Part shown: positions 7,978 through 16,681 of the stretch, one piece after another | Layout of the letters: the number at the start of each line of letters is the position of its first letter | Position numbering within the stretch: position 1 is the stretch's first letter | Assembly: GCF_042679605.1 (NCBI RefSeq) | Contig: NZ_JBHTMU010000002.1 | Coordinates: forward strand, 121,280-185,279 | Length of the DNA stretch: 64,000 nt | DNA from: Litorisediminicola beolgyonensis | Lineage (GTDB): Bacteria > Pseudomonadota > Alphaproteobacteria > Rhodobacterales > Rhodobacteraceae | Direction: 5' to 3' | Notes under the pieces: model-generated | Databases searched by the model: none | The model's input: the letters and a program-made list of their open reading frames with translations, nothing else | Told to the model about the DNA's origin: nothing | Translations under genes and position numbers: made by a program

Positions 7978-10620
7978 ATGGCAGACGCGGTCACGCCGAT
8001 GATGGCGCAATACCTGGAGATCAAGGCGCAGCACCGCGACGCGCTTCTGTTCTACCGGATGGGCGATTTCTACGAGCTGTTCTTCGACGATGCCGCCGCC
8101 GCGGCCGAGGCGCTGGACATCGCGCTGACCAAGCGCGGCAAACATGCGGGCGAGGACATCCCGATGTGCGGCGTGCCGGTCCATGCGGCCGAGGGCTATC
8201 TCCTGACGCTCATCCGCAAGGGCTTCCGCGTCGCGGTCTGCGAGCAGATGGAGAGCCCCGCAGAGGCCAAGAAGCGCGGCGCGAAATCGGTGGTCCGGCG
8301 CGAGGTGGTGCGGCTGGTCACACCCGGAACGCTGACCGAGGAGACGCTCCTTGAAGCGCGGCGCCACAACTACCTGGCGGCTTTGGGCCGTGTTAGAGAC
8401 GATTTCGCCCTCGGCTGGTGCGATATCTCCACCGGAGCGTTCCACGTGATGCCCCTGGCCGAGGCGCGGATCGGCGCGGAGCTTGCGCGACTGGCGCCCT
8501 CGGAGCTTCTGATGTCGGAGAGCACCGACGAAAAGCTGCGCCCGGTGCTCGACGATCTGGGGTTGGATGCGACCGTCTTGGGGCGCGCGAGTTTCGACTC
8601 GACCGCCGCCGAGACGCGGCTCTGCGCGCTCTTCGGTGTGCAGACGCTCGACCCGTTCGGGCAATTCTCGCGTCCCGAGCTGTCCGCGATGGGCGCGCTT
8701 GTCGATTATCTCGACATCACGCAGAAGGGAAAACTGCCGCTTCTCCGCCCACCCCGGCAGGACCAGGTCTCGCGGTTGTTGCAGATCGACGCCGCGACGC
8801 GCCGGAACCTGGAACTGACCCAATCGCTGCAGGGCGGACGCGCGGGCTCGCTTCTGTCGGTCATCGACCGGACCGTGACCGCAGGGGGTGCGCGGCTTCT
8901 GGAGCGTCGGCTCTCTGCGCCCTCCCGCGAGACCTCGGCCATCCACGCGCGGCAAGAGGCTGTCACCTGGGCGCTCGAGACGCGTGGTGCGGCTCTAACC
9001 TTGCGCGAAACGCTGAGGACGGTGCCCGATATCGACCGTGCTCTCTCGCGCCTCGGGCTCGATCGCGGCGGTCCGCGCGATCTGACCGCGATACGGAACG
9101 CGCTGTCGCGCGCCGAGGTGATTGCCGACACGCTCAAGGATGCCGCCCTGCCCGATCATCTGGAAGAGGAGCGCGCGGCGCTGTCGGGACAGGAGGCTCT
9201 GCTCGATCTTTTGGACCGCGCCCTGGTGGCCGAACCCCCGCTCCTTGCACGCGATGGTGGGTTCATCGCGCCCGGTTACGACACCGATCTCGACGCCGCC
9301 CGCGAGCTGCGGGACGAGGGTCGCAGCGTGATCGCCCGGATGCAGGGCGAATACGCCGCCGAGACCGGGATCACGTCGATGAAGATCAAGCACAACAACG
9401 TGCTGGGATACTTCATCGAGGTGACCGCGACCCATGCTGACAAGATGCACGCCCTGTCCGAGCGGTTCATCCATCGCCAGACCACCGCGAACCAGGTGCG
9501 GTTCACGACGGTCGAATTGAGCGAGCTGGAGACCCGGATCCTGAATGCCGGGAACGAGGCGCTCGAGATTGAAAAGCGGCTCTATGACAGCCTGAAAGCG
9601 GCTATTCTCGACGTGGCCCCTGCCCTGTCGGACGTGGCTCTGGCGCTTGCCGAGTTTGATCTTGCCACCGCGCTGGCCGATCTGGCCGCCGCCGAGGATT
9701 GGTGCCGCCCCCGCGTCGACGAAAGCCGCGCCTTCGAGATAACGGGTGGCAGGCATCCTGTCGTGGAACGCGCCCTGCGTGCCCAGGGCGGTGCGCCGTT
9801 CATCGCCAATGATTGCGCGCTTTCCCCCGACGAAGACGGCCCGGCGCTGGAGCTTCTGACCGGACCCAACATGGCCGGTAAATCCACTTATCTGCGCCAG
9901 AACGCGCTGATCGCCATTCTCGCGCAGATGGGCGCCTATGTGCCCGCCGACAGCGCCCATATCGGGCTCGTCAGCCAGATTTTCAGCCGGGTCGGCGCGT
10001 CAGACGATCTTGCGCGCGGGCGCTCGACCTTCATGGTCGAGATGGTCGAGACCGCCGCGATCCTGAACCAGGCCGACAGCCGCGCGCTGGTGATCCTCGA
10101 CGAGATCGGGCGCGGGACGGCGACCTATGACGGTCTGTCCATCGCCTGGGCGACGCTTGAACACCTGGCCGAGGTCAACCGCGTACGCGGCCTCTTCGCG
10201 ACCCATTACCACGAGATGACGGTGCTGGCCGGAAAGCTTGCGGGCGTGCGCAATGCCACGGTGGCGGTCAAGGAATGGGAAGGCGAGGTGATCTTCCTGC
10301 ACGAGGTGCGCCCCGGTGCGGCGGATCGGTCCTACGGCGTGCAGGTCGCGCAACTGGCGGGTCTACCCCCGGCGGTGATCACCCGGGCGAAATCGGTTCT
10401 CGAGGCGCTGGAGAAGGGCGAGCGCGAGAAGACCTCGCCCAAGGCGCTGATCGACGATCTGCCGCTTTTCTCTGCCGTCGCGGCGGCGCCTCCGGTCCCG
10501 AAAACCGCGGCAAAAGAGGGCGTGTTAGAGACGAAACTGGCGGAACTTGCGCCCGACGACATGTCGCCGCGCGAGGCGCTGCAGGCCCTCTACGATCTGA
10601 AGGCGCTCCTCAAAGATTAA
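7978..10620 (+). CDS. mutS: DNA mismatch repair protein MutS
   Basis: An 880-residue mismatch-recognition ATPase. The N-terminal mismatch-binding domain has the conserved FYRMGDFYELFFDDA, including the Phe-x-Glu that stacks on the mispaired base. The ATPase domain carries the Walker A motif GPNMAGKSTYLRQNA near residue 627, the Walker B region ALVILDEIGRGTATYDG and the signature FATHYHEMT. The C-terminal helix-turn-helix dimerisation region (LAGLPPAVITRAKSVLEALEKGE) is present. Length is normal. It is transcribed away from the unknown gene at 6893-7882 and converges with grpE. Confidence 0.98.
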   Translation: MADAVTPMMAQYLEIKAQHRDALLFYRMGDFYELFFDDAAAAAEALDIALTKRGKHAGEDIPMCGVPVHAAEGYLLTLIRKGFRVAVCEQMESPAEAKKRGAKSVVRREVVRLVTPGTLTEETLLEARRHNYLAALGRVRDDFALGWCDISTGAFHVMPLAEARIGAELARLAPSELLMSESTDEKLRPVLDDLGLDATVLGRASFDSTAAETRLCALFGVQTLDPFGQFSRPELSAMGALVDYLDITQKGKLPLLRPPRQDQVSRLLQIDAATRRNLELTQSLQGGRAGSLLSVIDRTVTAGGARLLERRLSAPSRETSAIHARQEAVTWALETRGAALTLRETLRTVPDIDRALSRLGLDRGGPRDLTAIRNALSRAEVIADTLKDAALPDHLEEERAALSGQEALLDLLDRALVAEPPLLARDGGFIAPGYDTDLDAARELRDEGRSVIARMQGEYAAETGITSMKIKHNNVLGYFIEVTATHADKMHALSERFIHRQTTANQVRFTTVELSELETRILNAGNEALEIEKRLYDSLKAAILDVAPALSDVALALAEFDLATALADLAAAEDWCRPRVDESRAFEITGGRHPVVERALRAQGGAPFIANDCALSPDEDGPALELLTGPNMAGKSTYLRQNALIAILAQMGAYVPADSAHIGLVSQIFSRVGASDDLARGRSTFMVEMVETAAILNQADSRALVILDEIGRGTATYDGLSIAWATLEHLAEVNRVRGLFATHYHEMTVLAGKLAGVRNATVAVKEWEGEVIFLHEVRPGAADRSYGVQVAQLAGLPPAVITRAKSVLEALEKGEREKTSPKALIDDLPLFSAVAAAPPVPKTAAKEGVLETKLAELAPDDMSPREALQALYDLKALLKD

Positions 10621-10654
10621 GGACGCGCCCGGTTTCACGGGAAACGCGCCCTTA
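10618..10654. terminator. Bidirectional terminator hairpin between mutS and grpE
   Basis: The short gap between these convergent genes contains TAAGG-ACGCG on the left and CGCG-CCCTTA on the right, closing over an inner GTTTC-ACGG-GAAAC stem. Short T-rich runs follow on both strands (TTATCTCT on plus, TTAATCTTTG on minus), so it can serve both genes. The inner segment GTTTCACGGGAAAC (10632-10645) is one base away from the parS core GTTTCACGTGAAAC. Confidence 0.6.
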
Positions 10655-10692
10655 TCTCTGGTCAAGTCGCCACCGGCCCGAAGGCCGAGCGA

Positions 10693-11256
10693 TCAGCTTG
10701 CCGGCATCGAGCTCACACCGACCTGCGCGGGGCGGAGAAGACGGTCGTGCAGCATGAAGCCCTCGGCCGAGACCTGGATGATCTCGCCCGCCTTGGTGCC
10801 GGGCACCGGCGCTTCGAACATGGCCTCGTGCAGCTGCGGGTCGAACTTGTCGCCCACCTGCGGCGTGATCGGCTGAATGCCGTGCTTCTTGAACACGTTC
10901 GTCAGCTCGCGGAGCGTCAGCTCGACGCCTTCGAGAAGCGCCGCGGAGATCTGCTTTTGCTCTTCGTTGGCGGCGGCAAGGGCGCGCTGCATGTTGTCGT
11001 AGACGGGCAGCAGGTCGCGGGCGAGCCGTGTGCCGCCGTAATTCTCGGCGTCGCGGCGTTCCTTGTCGGCGCGCTTGCGGGCGTTCTCGGCATCGGCCAG
11101 CGCGCGCATCCAGCGGTCCTTCAGCTCGTCGCGCTCGGCCCGGAGCGCGTCCAGCTCGGCCGCGTCAGCGTCGATCTCGTCGGTCTCGTAGGCCTGCGCC
11201 TCGGCCTCGGCGGTTTCCAAATCGTCGAGGAACTCGTCGTCTCTCGGGTCTGCCAT
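10693..11256 (-). CDS. grpE: Nucleotide exchange factor GrpE
   Basis: A 187-residue co-chaperone that drives ADP release from DnaK. An acidic N-terminal segment rich in Asp/Glu leads into a long coiled coil (about residues 35-95, DALRAERDELKDRWMRALADAENARKR). The beta-domain follows with the family signature near residues 130-175 (ELTNVFKKHGIQPITP, GDKFDPQLHEAMFE, GEIIQVSAEGFMLHDRLLRPAQV). It starts 9 bases after the hrcA stop, so hrcA and grpE form one heat-shock operon. Confidence 0.97.
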   Translation of the reverse strand: MADPRDDEFLDDLETAEAEAQAYETDEIDADAAELDALRAERDELKDRWMRALADAENARKRADKERRDAENYGGTRLARDLLPVYDNMQRALAAANEEQKQISAALLEGVELTLRELTNVFKKHGIQPITPQVGDKFDPQLHEAMFEAPVPGTKAGEIIQVSAEGFMLHDRLLRPAQVGVSSMPAS

Positions 11257-11265
11257 CTTTCACCT

Positions 11266-12330
11266 CTATCCGCGGTCGGAGATCAGTTTTCCGACCAGCT
11301 GTGCCGTGTAGTCCACGATCGGCACGATCCGTCCGTAGTTGAGGCGCGTGGGGCCGATCACGCCCACCGCGCCGATGATCTTTCGGTCCGCGTTCATATA
11401 TGGAGACACCACCAGAGAGGAACCCGAAAGCGAGAAAAGTTTGTTCTCGGAGCCGATGAAAATCCGGACGCCCTCGCCCTCTTCGGTCAATTCGAGGAAC
11501 TCGGCGATGTCGCGCTTGCGTTCGAGATCGTCGAAGAGCACGCGGATGCGGTCGAGCTCGTCCGCCTGGCTGCTGTCGCCGAGGAGATTCGCCCGGCCCC
11601 GGACGATCAGTCGCTCGGAGCGGTCCGCCTCATCGGCCCAGACGGCGAGCCCCTGCTCCACCAGATCGCGCGCGAGGCCGTCGATCTCCTGACGGCGCTT
11701 CTTGATCTCCTGCGCGATGACACGGCGGAGGTCCGAGAGCGTCCGGCCTTCGATCAGAGCATTGAGGAAATTCGCGGCCTCCCGCATCGAGGACGGCGTC
11801 TGACCCGGGGGCGGTGCAAAAAGCCGGTTCTCGACATGGCCATCGGCGAAGACCAAGACCACGAGCGCGCGGTCGGCCCCGAGGGACACGAATTCGATAT
11901 GGCGCATCGGCGCTTCGTGCTTGGGCGTCAGGACGAGCGATGCGCCTTGCGTGACGCCCGAGAGCGCCGAGCCGACGCGGTCGAGGATATTCGCGACCTC
12001 GTCGCTGTTCGACGAGAGCGTGGCGTCGAGTTTCTCGCGGTCTTCGCGGTCGAGCTCGCGCACTTCCAACAGGCCGTCGACGAACATCCGCAGGCCGATC
12101 TGCGTCGGGACGCGTCCGGCGCTGACATGGGGGCTGTCGAGAAGGCCTAGATATTCGAGGTCCTGCATCACGTTGCGGATGGTCGCGGCCGAGACATTTT
12201 CCGAGAGCGTCCGTGTGAGGGTGCGCGAGCCCACGGGCTCGCCGCTCGCGAGGTAGCCTTCGACCACGCGGCGGAACACTTCCCGCGAACGGTCGTTCAT
12301 CTGCTCGAGAATATGTCCGGTCTCGGTCAT
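11266..12330 (-). CDS. hrcA: Heat-inducible transcription repressor HrcA
   Basis: A 354-residue repressor that binds CIRCE operators, typically of groESL. The N-terminal winged helix is visible (EVFRRVVEGYLASGEPVGSRTL and VSAATIRNVMQDLEYLGLL), followed by the GAF-like domain and the C-terminal segment INYGRIVPIVDY-type LNYGRIVPIVDYTAQLVGKLI. The start at 12330 follows GGAGGTCCAAGGACG. An in-frame ATG at 12357 is rejected because a good -10 element covers it. No CIRCE inverted repeat is seen next to this gene, so its targets lie elsewhere. It is first in the hrcA-grpE operon. Confidence 0.95.
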   Translation of the reverse strand: MTETGHILEQMNDRSREVFRRVVEGYLASGEPVGSRTLTRTLSENVSAATIRNVMQDLEYLGLLDSPHVSAGRVPTQIGLRMFVDGLLEVRELDREDREKLDATLSSNSDEVANILDRVGSALSGVTQGASLVLTPKHEAPMRHIEFVSLGADRALVVLVFADGHVENRLFAPPPGQTPSSMREAANFLNALIEGRTLSDLRRVIAQEIKKRRQEIDGLARDLVEQGLAVWADEADRSERLIVRGRANLLGDSSQADELDRIRVLFDDLERKRDIAEFLELTEEGEGVRIFIGSENKLFSLSGSSLVVSPYMNADRKIIGAVGVIGPTRLNYGRIVPIVDYTAQLVGKLISDRG

Positions 12331-12355
12331 CGTCCTTGGACCTCCGCGAAGGGGC

Positions 12356-12383
12356 ATTAAAGAGCGTGGGGCAGAAAGGTCAA
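12356..12383 (-). promoter_or_regulatory. Predicted sigma-70-type promoter of hrcA-grpE
   Basis: On the minus strand TTGACC (12378-12383), 16 bases, then TTTAAT (12356-12361) fit the -35/-10 consensus with one mismatch in each hexamer. Transcription would begin near 12349, about 20 bases before the hrcA ATG at 12330. This placement decides against the upstream ATG at 12357. Confidence 0.5.
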
Positions 12384-12450
12384 TGTGACTTGCGGGCGGG
12401 GTCCGGACCTCTGTATCCCCGGGGGCGCAACAGCGACAAGGGAGAGCCCC

Positions 12451-13164
12451 ATGCGGCCGTCGGGACGTGAGTTAAGCGAGATGCGCGCGGTTTCAATCGA
12501 AACCGGCGTGACCAAGCATGCGGAGGGCTCCTGCCTGATCCGGATGGGCGATACACATGTGCTCTGCACCGCGACGCTCGAAGATCGCGTGCCGCCCTTC
12601 ATCAAGGGCTCGGGCCTGGGCTGGGTGACGGCGGAATACGGGATGCTGCCGCGCTCGACCACCTCGCGGATGCGCCGGGAGGCGGCGGTCGGCAAGCAAG
12701 GCGGGCGCACCGTGGAAATCCAGCGCCTGATCGGACGGTCCCTGCGCGCCGGCGTCGACCGCGTCGCCCTGGGCGAGCGTCAGATCACCATCGATTGCGA
12801 CGTGATCCAGGCCGATGGTGGCACGCGCTGCGCGTCGATCACCGGCGGCTGGGTGGCGCTTCGGCTGGCGGTCAACAAGCTGATGAAAGCGGGCGACGTG
12901 ATCAGCGATCCGCTGATCTCTCCGGTCGCGGCGGTGAGCTGCGGCATCTACGCGGGCCAGCCGGTTCTGGACCTCGACTATCCCGAAGACAGCGAAGCCG
13001 GGGTCGATGGCAACTTCGTCCTGCGCGGCGACGGGTCGTTGATCGAGGTGCAAATGTCGGCGGAGGGCACGGTCTTTTCGCGCGACCAGATGGGCGAGCT
13101 GCTCGACCTCGCGCAAAAGGGCGTGTCCGAGCTGGTCGCGGCGCAAGCGGGCGCCACGGCATGA
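12451..13164 (+). CDS. rph: Ribonuclease PH
   Basis: A 237-residue phosphorolytic 3'-5' exoribonuclease that trims tRNA 3' ends. The family motifs MRPSGRELSEMR, GDTHVLCTATLEDRVPPF, GWVTAEYGMLPRST, GGRTVEIQRLIGRSLRA, TIDCDVIQADGGTRCASITG and EVQMSAEGTVFSRDQM are all present. The start at 12451 follows AAGGGAGAGCCCC. An in-frame extension to 12385 would add residues not typical of the family. It is divergent from hrcA. Its stop overlaps the start of rdgB by four bases (ATGA), and it heads the rph-rdgB-hemW operon. Confidence 0.97.
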   Translation: MRPSGRELSEMRAVSIETGVTKHAEGSCLIRMGDTHVLCTATLEDRVPPFIKGSGLGWVTAEYGMLPRSTTSRMRREAAVGKQGGRTVEIQRLIGRSLRAGVDRVALGERQITIDCDVIQADGGTRCASITGGWVALRLAVNKLMKAGDVISDPLISPVAAVSCGIYAGQPVLDLDYPEDSEAGVDGNFVLRGDGSLIEVQMSAEGTVFSRDQMGELLDLAQKGVSELVAAQAGATA

Positions 13165-13772
13165 CGCGCAAGCTCGACGGAGGGCGGCTTCTGGTCGCGA
13201 CCCATAACCAGGGCAAGCTCGAGGAGATCGCGGCACTCCTCGGGCCCCTGGGGGTGACCGTCACCGGTGCGGCCGAGATGGACCTGCCGGAACCGGAGGA
13301 AACCGGGACCACCTTCGTCGAGAATGCCCGGATCAAGGCCCACGCCGCGGCCCGTGCCACCGGGCTTCCGGCGCTGTCTGACGATAGCGGTCTCGAGGTC
13401 GATGCGCTCAAGGGTGCGCCCGGGGTCTACACGGCGGATTGGGCCGAAACCGGCTTTGGTCGGGATTTCGGGATGGCGATGGAGAAGACCTACCGTCTGA
13501 TCACCGAGACCGGCGCGCCGGAGCCCTGGACCGCGCGGTTCTGCTGCACCCTGGTCCTTGCCTGGCCGGATGGGCATGACGAGGTTTTCCCGGGGCATGT
13601 GCCGGGTCGTCTCACCTGGCCGATGCGTGGCGATCAGGGTCACGGCTACGATCCGATCTTCATCCCCGACGGCCACGAGGTCACTTTTGGCGAGATGGAT
13701 CGCTGGTCGAAGAACGAGATGTCCCATCGCGCCGATGCGATGCGCAAATTCGTGACCGCCTGCTTTGGCTGA
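13161..13772 (+). CDS. rdgB: RdgB/HAM1 non-canonical purine NTP pyrophosphatase
   Basis: A 203-residue enzyme that hydrolyses dITP, XTP and similar nucleotides to the monophosphates, keeping damaged purines out of DNA. Family motifs seen are LLVATHNQGKLEEI at the N-terminus, TFVENARIKAHAAA, LSDDSGLEVDALKGAPGVYTADWA, GDQGHGYDPIFIPDG and EMDRWSKNEMSHRADA near the C-terminus. The start overlaps the rph stop (ATGA). It is the middle gene of rph-rdgB-hemW and its last codons overlap the hemW start by 8 bases. Confidence 0.97.
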   Translation: MTRKLDGGRLLVATHNQGKLEEIAALLGPLGVTVTGAAEMDLPEPEETGTTFVENARIKAHAAARATGLPALSDDSGLEVDALKGAPGVYTADWAETGFGRDFGMAMEKTYRLITETGAPEPWTARFCCTLVLAWPDGHDEVFPGHVPGRLTWPMRGDQGHGYDPIFIPDGHEVTFGEMDRWSKNEMSHRADAMRKFVTACFG

Positions 13773-14919
13773 CGACTGGGACGCGGGCGGGTTCGGGCTT
13801 TATATCCACTGGCCCTTCTGCGAGGCCAAGTGCCCCTATTGCGATTTCAATTCCCATGTCGCCCGCGAAATCGACGAGGCGCGCTGGAGGCGGGCCTACC
13901 TGTCCGAGATTGAGCGCGTCGCGAAAGTGACAGGCGGGCGGCATCTGCGGTCGGTGTTCTTCGGCGGCGGCACACCGAGCCTTATGGCGCCGGACACGGT
14001 GGATGCGATCCTTGCCGCGGTGCGCCGCCACTGGCAGGTCGGCGACGATCTGGAAATCACGCTGGAGGCCAATCCGAGATCGGTCGAGGCCGGGCGGTTC
14101 CGGGAGTTCGGGGCCGCGGGCGTCAATCGCGTCTCGATGGGGCTGCAGGCGCTGAACGACACCGACCTGAAGCGGCTCGGGCGACTGCACTCGGTTGCGG
14201 AGGCGAAGACCGCATTTGACACCGCGCGCGGCGTGTTCGAGCGGGTCAGCTTCGATCTGATCTATGCGCGGCAGGATCAGAGCCTGTCCGACTGGGAGGC
14301 GGAGCTGCGCCAAGCCTTGTCCATGGCGGTCGATCACCTGTCGCTCTACCAGCTGACCATCGAGCGCGGCACGGCCTTTTGGGAACGGGCGCGCTCTGGC
14401 CGGTTGAGCGGCTTGCCGGGCGAGGACCTGTCCGCCGATCTCTATGAGCGGACGACGGAGATTTGCGACGCCGCGGGTCTTCCCGCCTACGAGGTTTCGA
14501 ACCACGCGCGCCCCGGCGCCGAGTCGCGGCATAACCTCGTGTATTGGCGGTATGGAGACTATGTCGGCATCGGCCCCGGAGCGCATGGTCGGGTCACGCT
14601 GAATGGGGTTCGCTCTGCGACCGAGGCCTGGCGCAATCCGGGAGCCTGGCTGGAGAACGCGGAGCGTAAGTCCGGCGATCGAGTGAACAACGCGCTGCAA
14701 CCTCAAGATCAAGCATATGAATACCTGATGATGGGGCTTCGGATCACGGAAGGTCTTGATCTTGAGAGATTGAGACACCTCGATCCAGCGCAGGCGCCCG
14801 ATGAGGCGATCACCGGCCTTGAAGAGATCGGTCTCGTTTGGCGCGACAACGCCCGGATCGGTGTGACGCAATCCGGGCGGCTGGTGTTGAATTCGGTGAT
14901 CGAGGCGCTGGCCGTCTGA
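13765..14919 (+). CDS. hemW: Radical SAM heme chaperone HemW (HemN-like)
   Basis: A 384-residue radical SAM protein. The [4Fe-4S] cluster motif is IHWPFCEAKCPYCDFNSHV near residues 13-31, with CxxxCxYC spacing. Later HemN-family motifs SVFFGGGTPSLM, NPRSVEAGRF, GVNRVSMGLQA and SFDLIYARQDQ are present. It lacks the N-terminal extension of true HemN coproporphyrinogen oxidase, and HemW proteins are thought to insert heme into target proteins. The start is a TTG at 13765 inside the end of rdgB. The gene ends 3 bases from the convergent parB stop. Confidence 0.92.
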   Translation: MADDWDAGGFGLYIHWPFCEAKCPYCDFNSHVAREIDEARWRRAYLSEIERVAKVTGGRHLRSVFFGGGTPSLMAPDTVDAILAAVRRHWQVGDDLEITLEANPRSVEAGRFREFGAAGVNRVSMGLQALNDTDLKRLGRLHSVAEAKTAFDTARGVFERVSFDLIYARQDQSLSDWEAELRQALSMAVDHLSLYQLTIERGTAFWERARSGRLSGLPGEDLSADLYERTTEICDAAGLPAYEVSNHARPGAESRHNLVYWRYGDYVGIGPGAHGRVTLNGVRSATEAWRNPGAWLENAERKSGDRVNNALQPQDQAYEYLMMGLRITEGLDLERLRHLDPAQAPDEAITGLEEIGLVWRDNARIGVTQSGRLVLNSVIEALAV

Positions 14920-14922
14920 TCC

Positions 14923-15831
14923 TTAGCGGCCCTGGCTCAGGATTCCGCATAGCGCGTCGAGCTGTTCGAGCGTTTCGTAGGAGATCGTCACGCGACCTGC
15001 CTCGGCCCCCGGCTTGTGGTCGACGCGGACCGTCATCGACAAGGCCGCGCTGAGATCGGCTTCGAGCGCACGGGTATCGGCATCCTTGTCGATTCCGCCC
15101 TGATCGGACCGCGGTTTGCGCGGTGCGGTTTCCCCTGAGGATTCCTTGGCCAGCTTCTCGGTATCTCGCACCGACAGGTTCCGGGCGACGACCTTCTGCG
15201 CCAGGGCGACGGGATCGGTCGCCGTGATGAGCGCGCGGGCGTGACCGGCGCTGATCGTGCCTTCGCTGACAAGCGACTGGACCTCGTCGGGGAGGTTCAG
15301 GAGACGCATGAGGTTGGCGATATGCGAGCGGCTTTTGCCGAGCGCCTCGGCCAGCTTTTCTTGCGTGTGGCCGAACTTGAACATCAGTTGCCGATAGCCC
15401 GCCGCCTCTTCGATGGCGTTCAGATCGGCGCGCTGGATGTTCTCGATGATCGCCACTTCGAGGACTTCGGTGTCGTCGAACTCACGCACGAGCACCGGCA
15501 TCTCGTGCAGCTGCGCCATCTGCGAGGCGCGCCAGCGGCGCTCACCGGCGACGATTTCGTAGAGATCTGCGTCACCCGGTTTCTGACGCACGATGATCGG
15601 CTGGATCACACCCTTGACGCGGATCGACGCCGCCAGCTCCTCGAGCTGGCTTTCGGTGAAGTGCCGGCGCGGCTGATCGGGATTCGGGACGATCCGCTCG
15701 ATCGGGATCATTCGGTCGGCACGGCGCGGAGCATCCGGGCTCGGCCCCTCTTGCGGGCGAGGTTCGACATCCGCCATGAGCGCCGACAATCCGCGCCCGA
15801 GGCCGCGGCGGGGCAATGTTTTTTCCGTCAT
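14923..15831 (-). CDS. parB: Chromosome partitioning protein ParB
   Basis: A 302-residue CTPase/DNA-binding protein that loads at parS and spreads to form the partition complex. The start at 15831 gives the classic N-terminus RRGLGRGLSALMADVE, which in the family contacts ParA. The CTP-binding motif IVAGERRWRASQMA is present around residue 100. The helix-turn-helix region follows (EKLAEALGKSRSHIANLMRLLNLP), and a C-terminal dimerisation domain closes the protein. It lies 40 bases downstream of parA, with two perfect parS sites 1.4 and 3.3 kb away, so this is the chromosomal rather than a plasmid system. Confidence 0.97.
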   Translation of the reverse strand: MTEKTLPRRGLGRGLSALMADVEPRPQEGPSPDAPRRADRMIPIERIVPNPDQPRRHFTESQLEELAASIRVKGVIQPIIVRQKPGDADLYEIVAGERRWRASQMAQLHEMPVLVREFDDTEVLEVAIIENIQRADLNAIEEAAGYRQLMFKFGHTQEKLAEALGKSRSHIANLMRLLNLPDEVQSLVSEGTISAGHARALITATDPVALAQKVVARNLSVRDTEKLAKESSGETAPRKPRSDQGGIDKDADTRALEADLSAALSMTVRVDHKPGAEAGRVTISYETLEQLDALCGILSQGR

Positions 15832-15871
15832 TCTGCTCGTCCTCTGTCGGGGTCTGGTTGAGTTTATGCGG

Positions 15872-16681
15872 TCAGGCGGCAAGCCGCGCGTTCTTGCGGA
15901 GAAGTTCGCGCGCGAGGTCGCGATAGGCGGCGGCGCCCTTGGACAGGCTGTCATAGGCGAGGACCGGCATCGCGTAGGAGGGCGCCTCGCTGACGCGGAC
16001 ATTGCGCGGGATCAGGGTGTCGAAGACCAGCTCGCCGAGATTGGCGCGGGCATCGGCCTCGACCAGTTGCGAGAGGTTGTTGCGGCGATCGTACATGGTG
16101 AGAACGACGCCTTCGATCCGTAGGCCTGGGTTGGCCGATTGGCGGACCTGGCGGATCGTCAGCATGAGCTGCGACAGGCCTTCGAGCGCGAAGAACTCTG
16201 ACTGCAGGGGCACCAGCACGGAATCCGCTGCGACCATCGCGTTGATCGTCAGGAGGTTCAGCGAGGGCGGGCAGTCGATCAGGATGAAGTCGAAGTTGAA
16301 CGCGTCCATCGCGACCTGGCGCAGGGAGTCGCGCAGGAGGAAGCTGCGCTTCTCGTTGGAAATGAGCTCGATATCCGCAGAGCTCAGATCGGTGGTCGCG
16401 GGCACCATGTGCAGCCCGGCGGTCTGTGTCTGCTGGATCACGTCGGAGAGGGCGACATCGTCGAGCAAAAGCTCGTAGGTCGTGTATTCCCGCTCGTCGG
16501 GCTCGATGCCCAGCCCGGTCGACGCGTTGCCCTGCGGATCGAGATCGACAACGAGGACCGAATGGCCCTCTTCAGCGAGCGCGGCGCCGAGATTGATCGT
16601 GGTGGTGGTTTTTCCGACCCCGCCTTTCTGGTTCGCGACCGCGATGATCTTTGGGCCGGGGGGGCGAGTCGGGTCAGACAT
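15872..16681 (-). CDS. parA: Chromosome partitioning ATPase ParA
   Basis: A 269-residue Walker-type ATPase that moves ParB-parS complexes. The deviant Walker A motif KGGVGKTTTTINLGAALA is at about residues 19-36, with its signature lysine. It is followed by VLVVDLDPQGNASTGLG and FDFILIDCPPSLNLLT. It lacks the N-terminal DNA-binding domain of plasmid type Ia ParA, consistent with a chromosomal protein. The start overlaps the rsmG end by 8 bases, so rsmG-parA-parB are translated from one message. Confidence 0.97.
   Translation of the reverse strand: MSDPTRPPGPKIIAVANQKGGVGKTTTTINLGAALAEEGHSVLVVDLDPQGNASTGLGIEPDEREYTTYELLLDDVALSDVIQQTQTAGLHMVPATTDLSSADIELISNEKRSFLLRDSLRQVAMDAFNFDFILIDCPPSLNLLTINAMVAADSVLVPLQSEFFALEGLSQLMLTIRQVRQSANPGLRIEGVVLTMYDRRNNLSQLVEADARANLGELVFDTLIPRNVRVSEAPSYAMPVLAYDSLSKGAAAYRDLARELLRKNARLAA

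Noticed and set aside
12331..12357. Upstream ATG at 12357 as the hrcA start
   Set aside because: The -10 element TTTAAT covers it, and the ATG at 12330 has a good ribosome-binding site.
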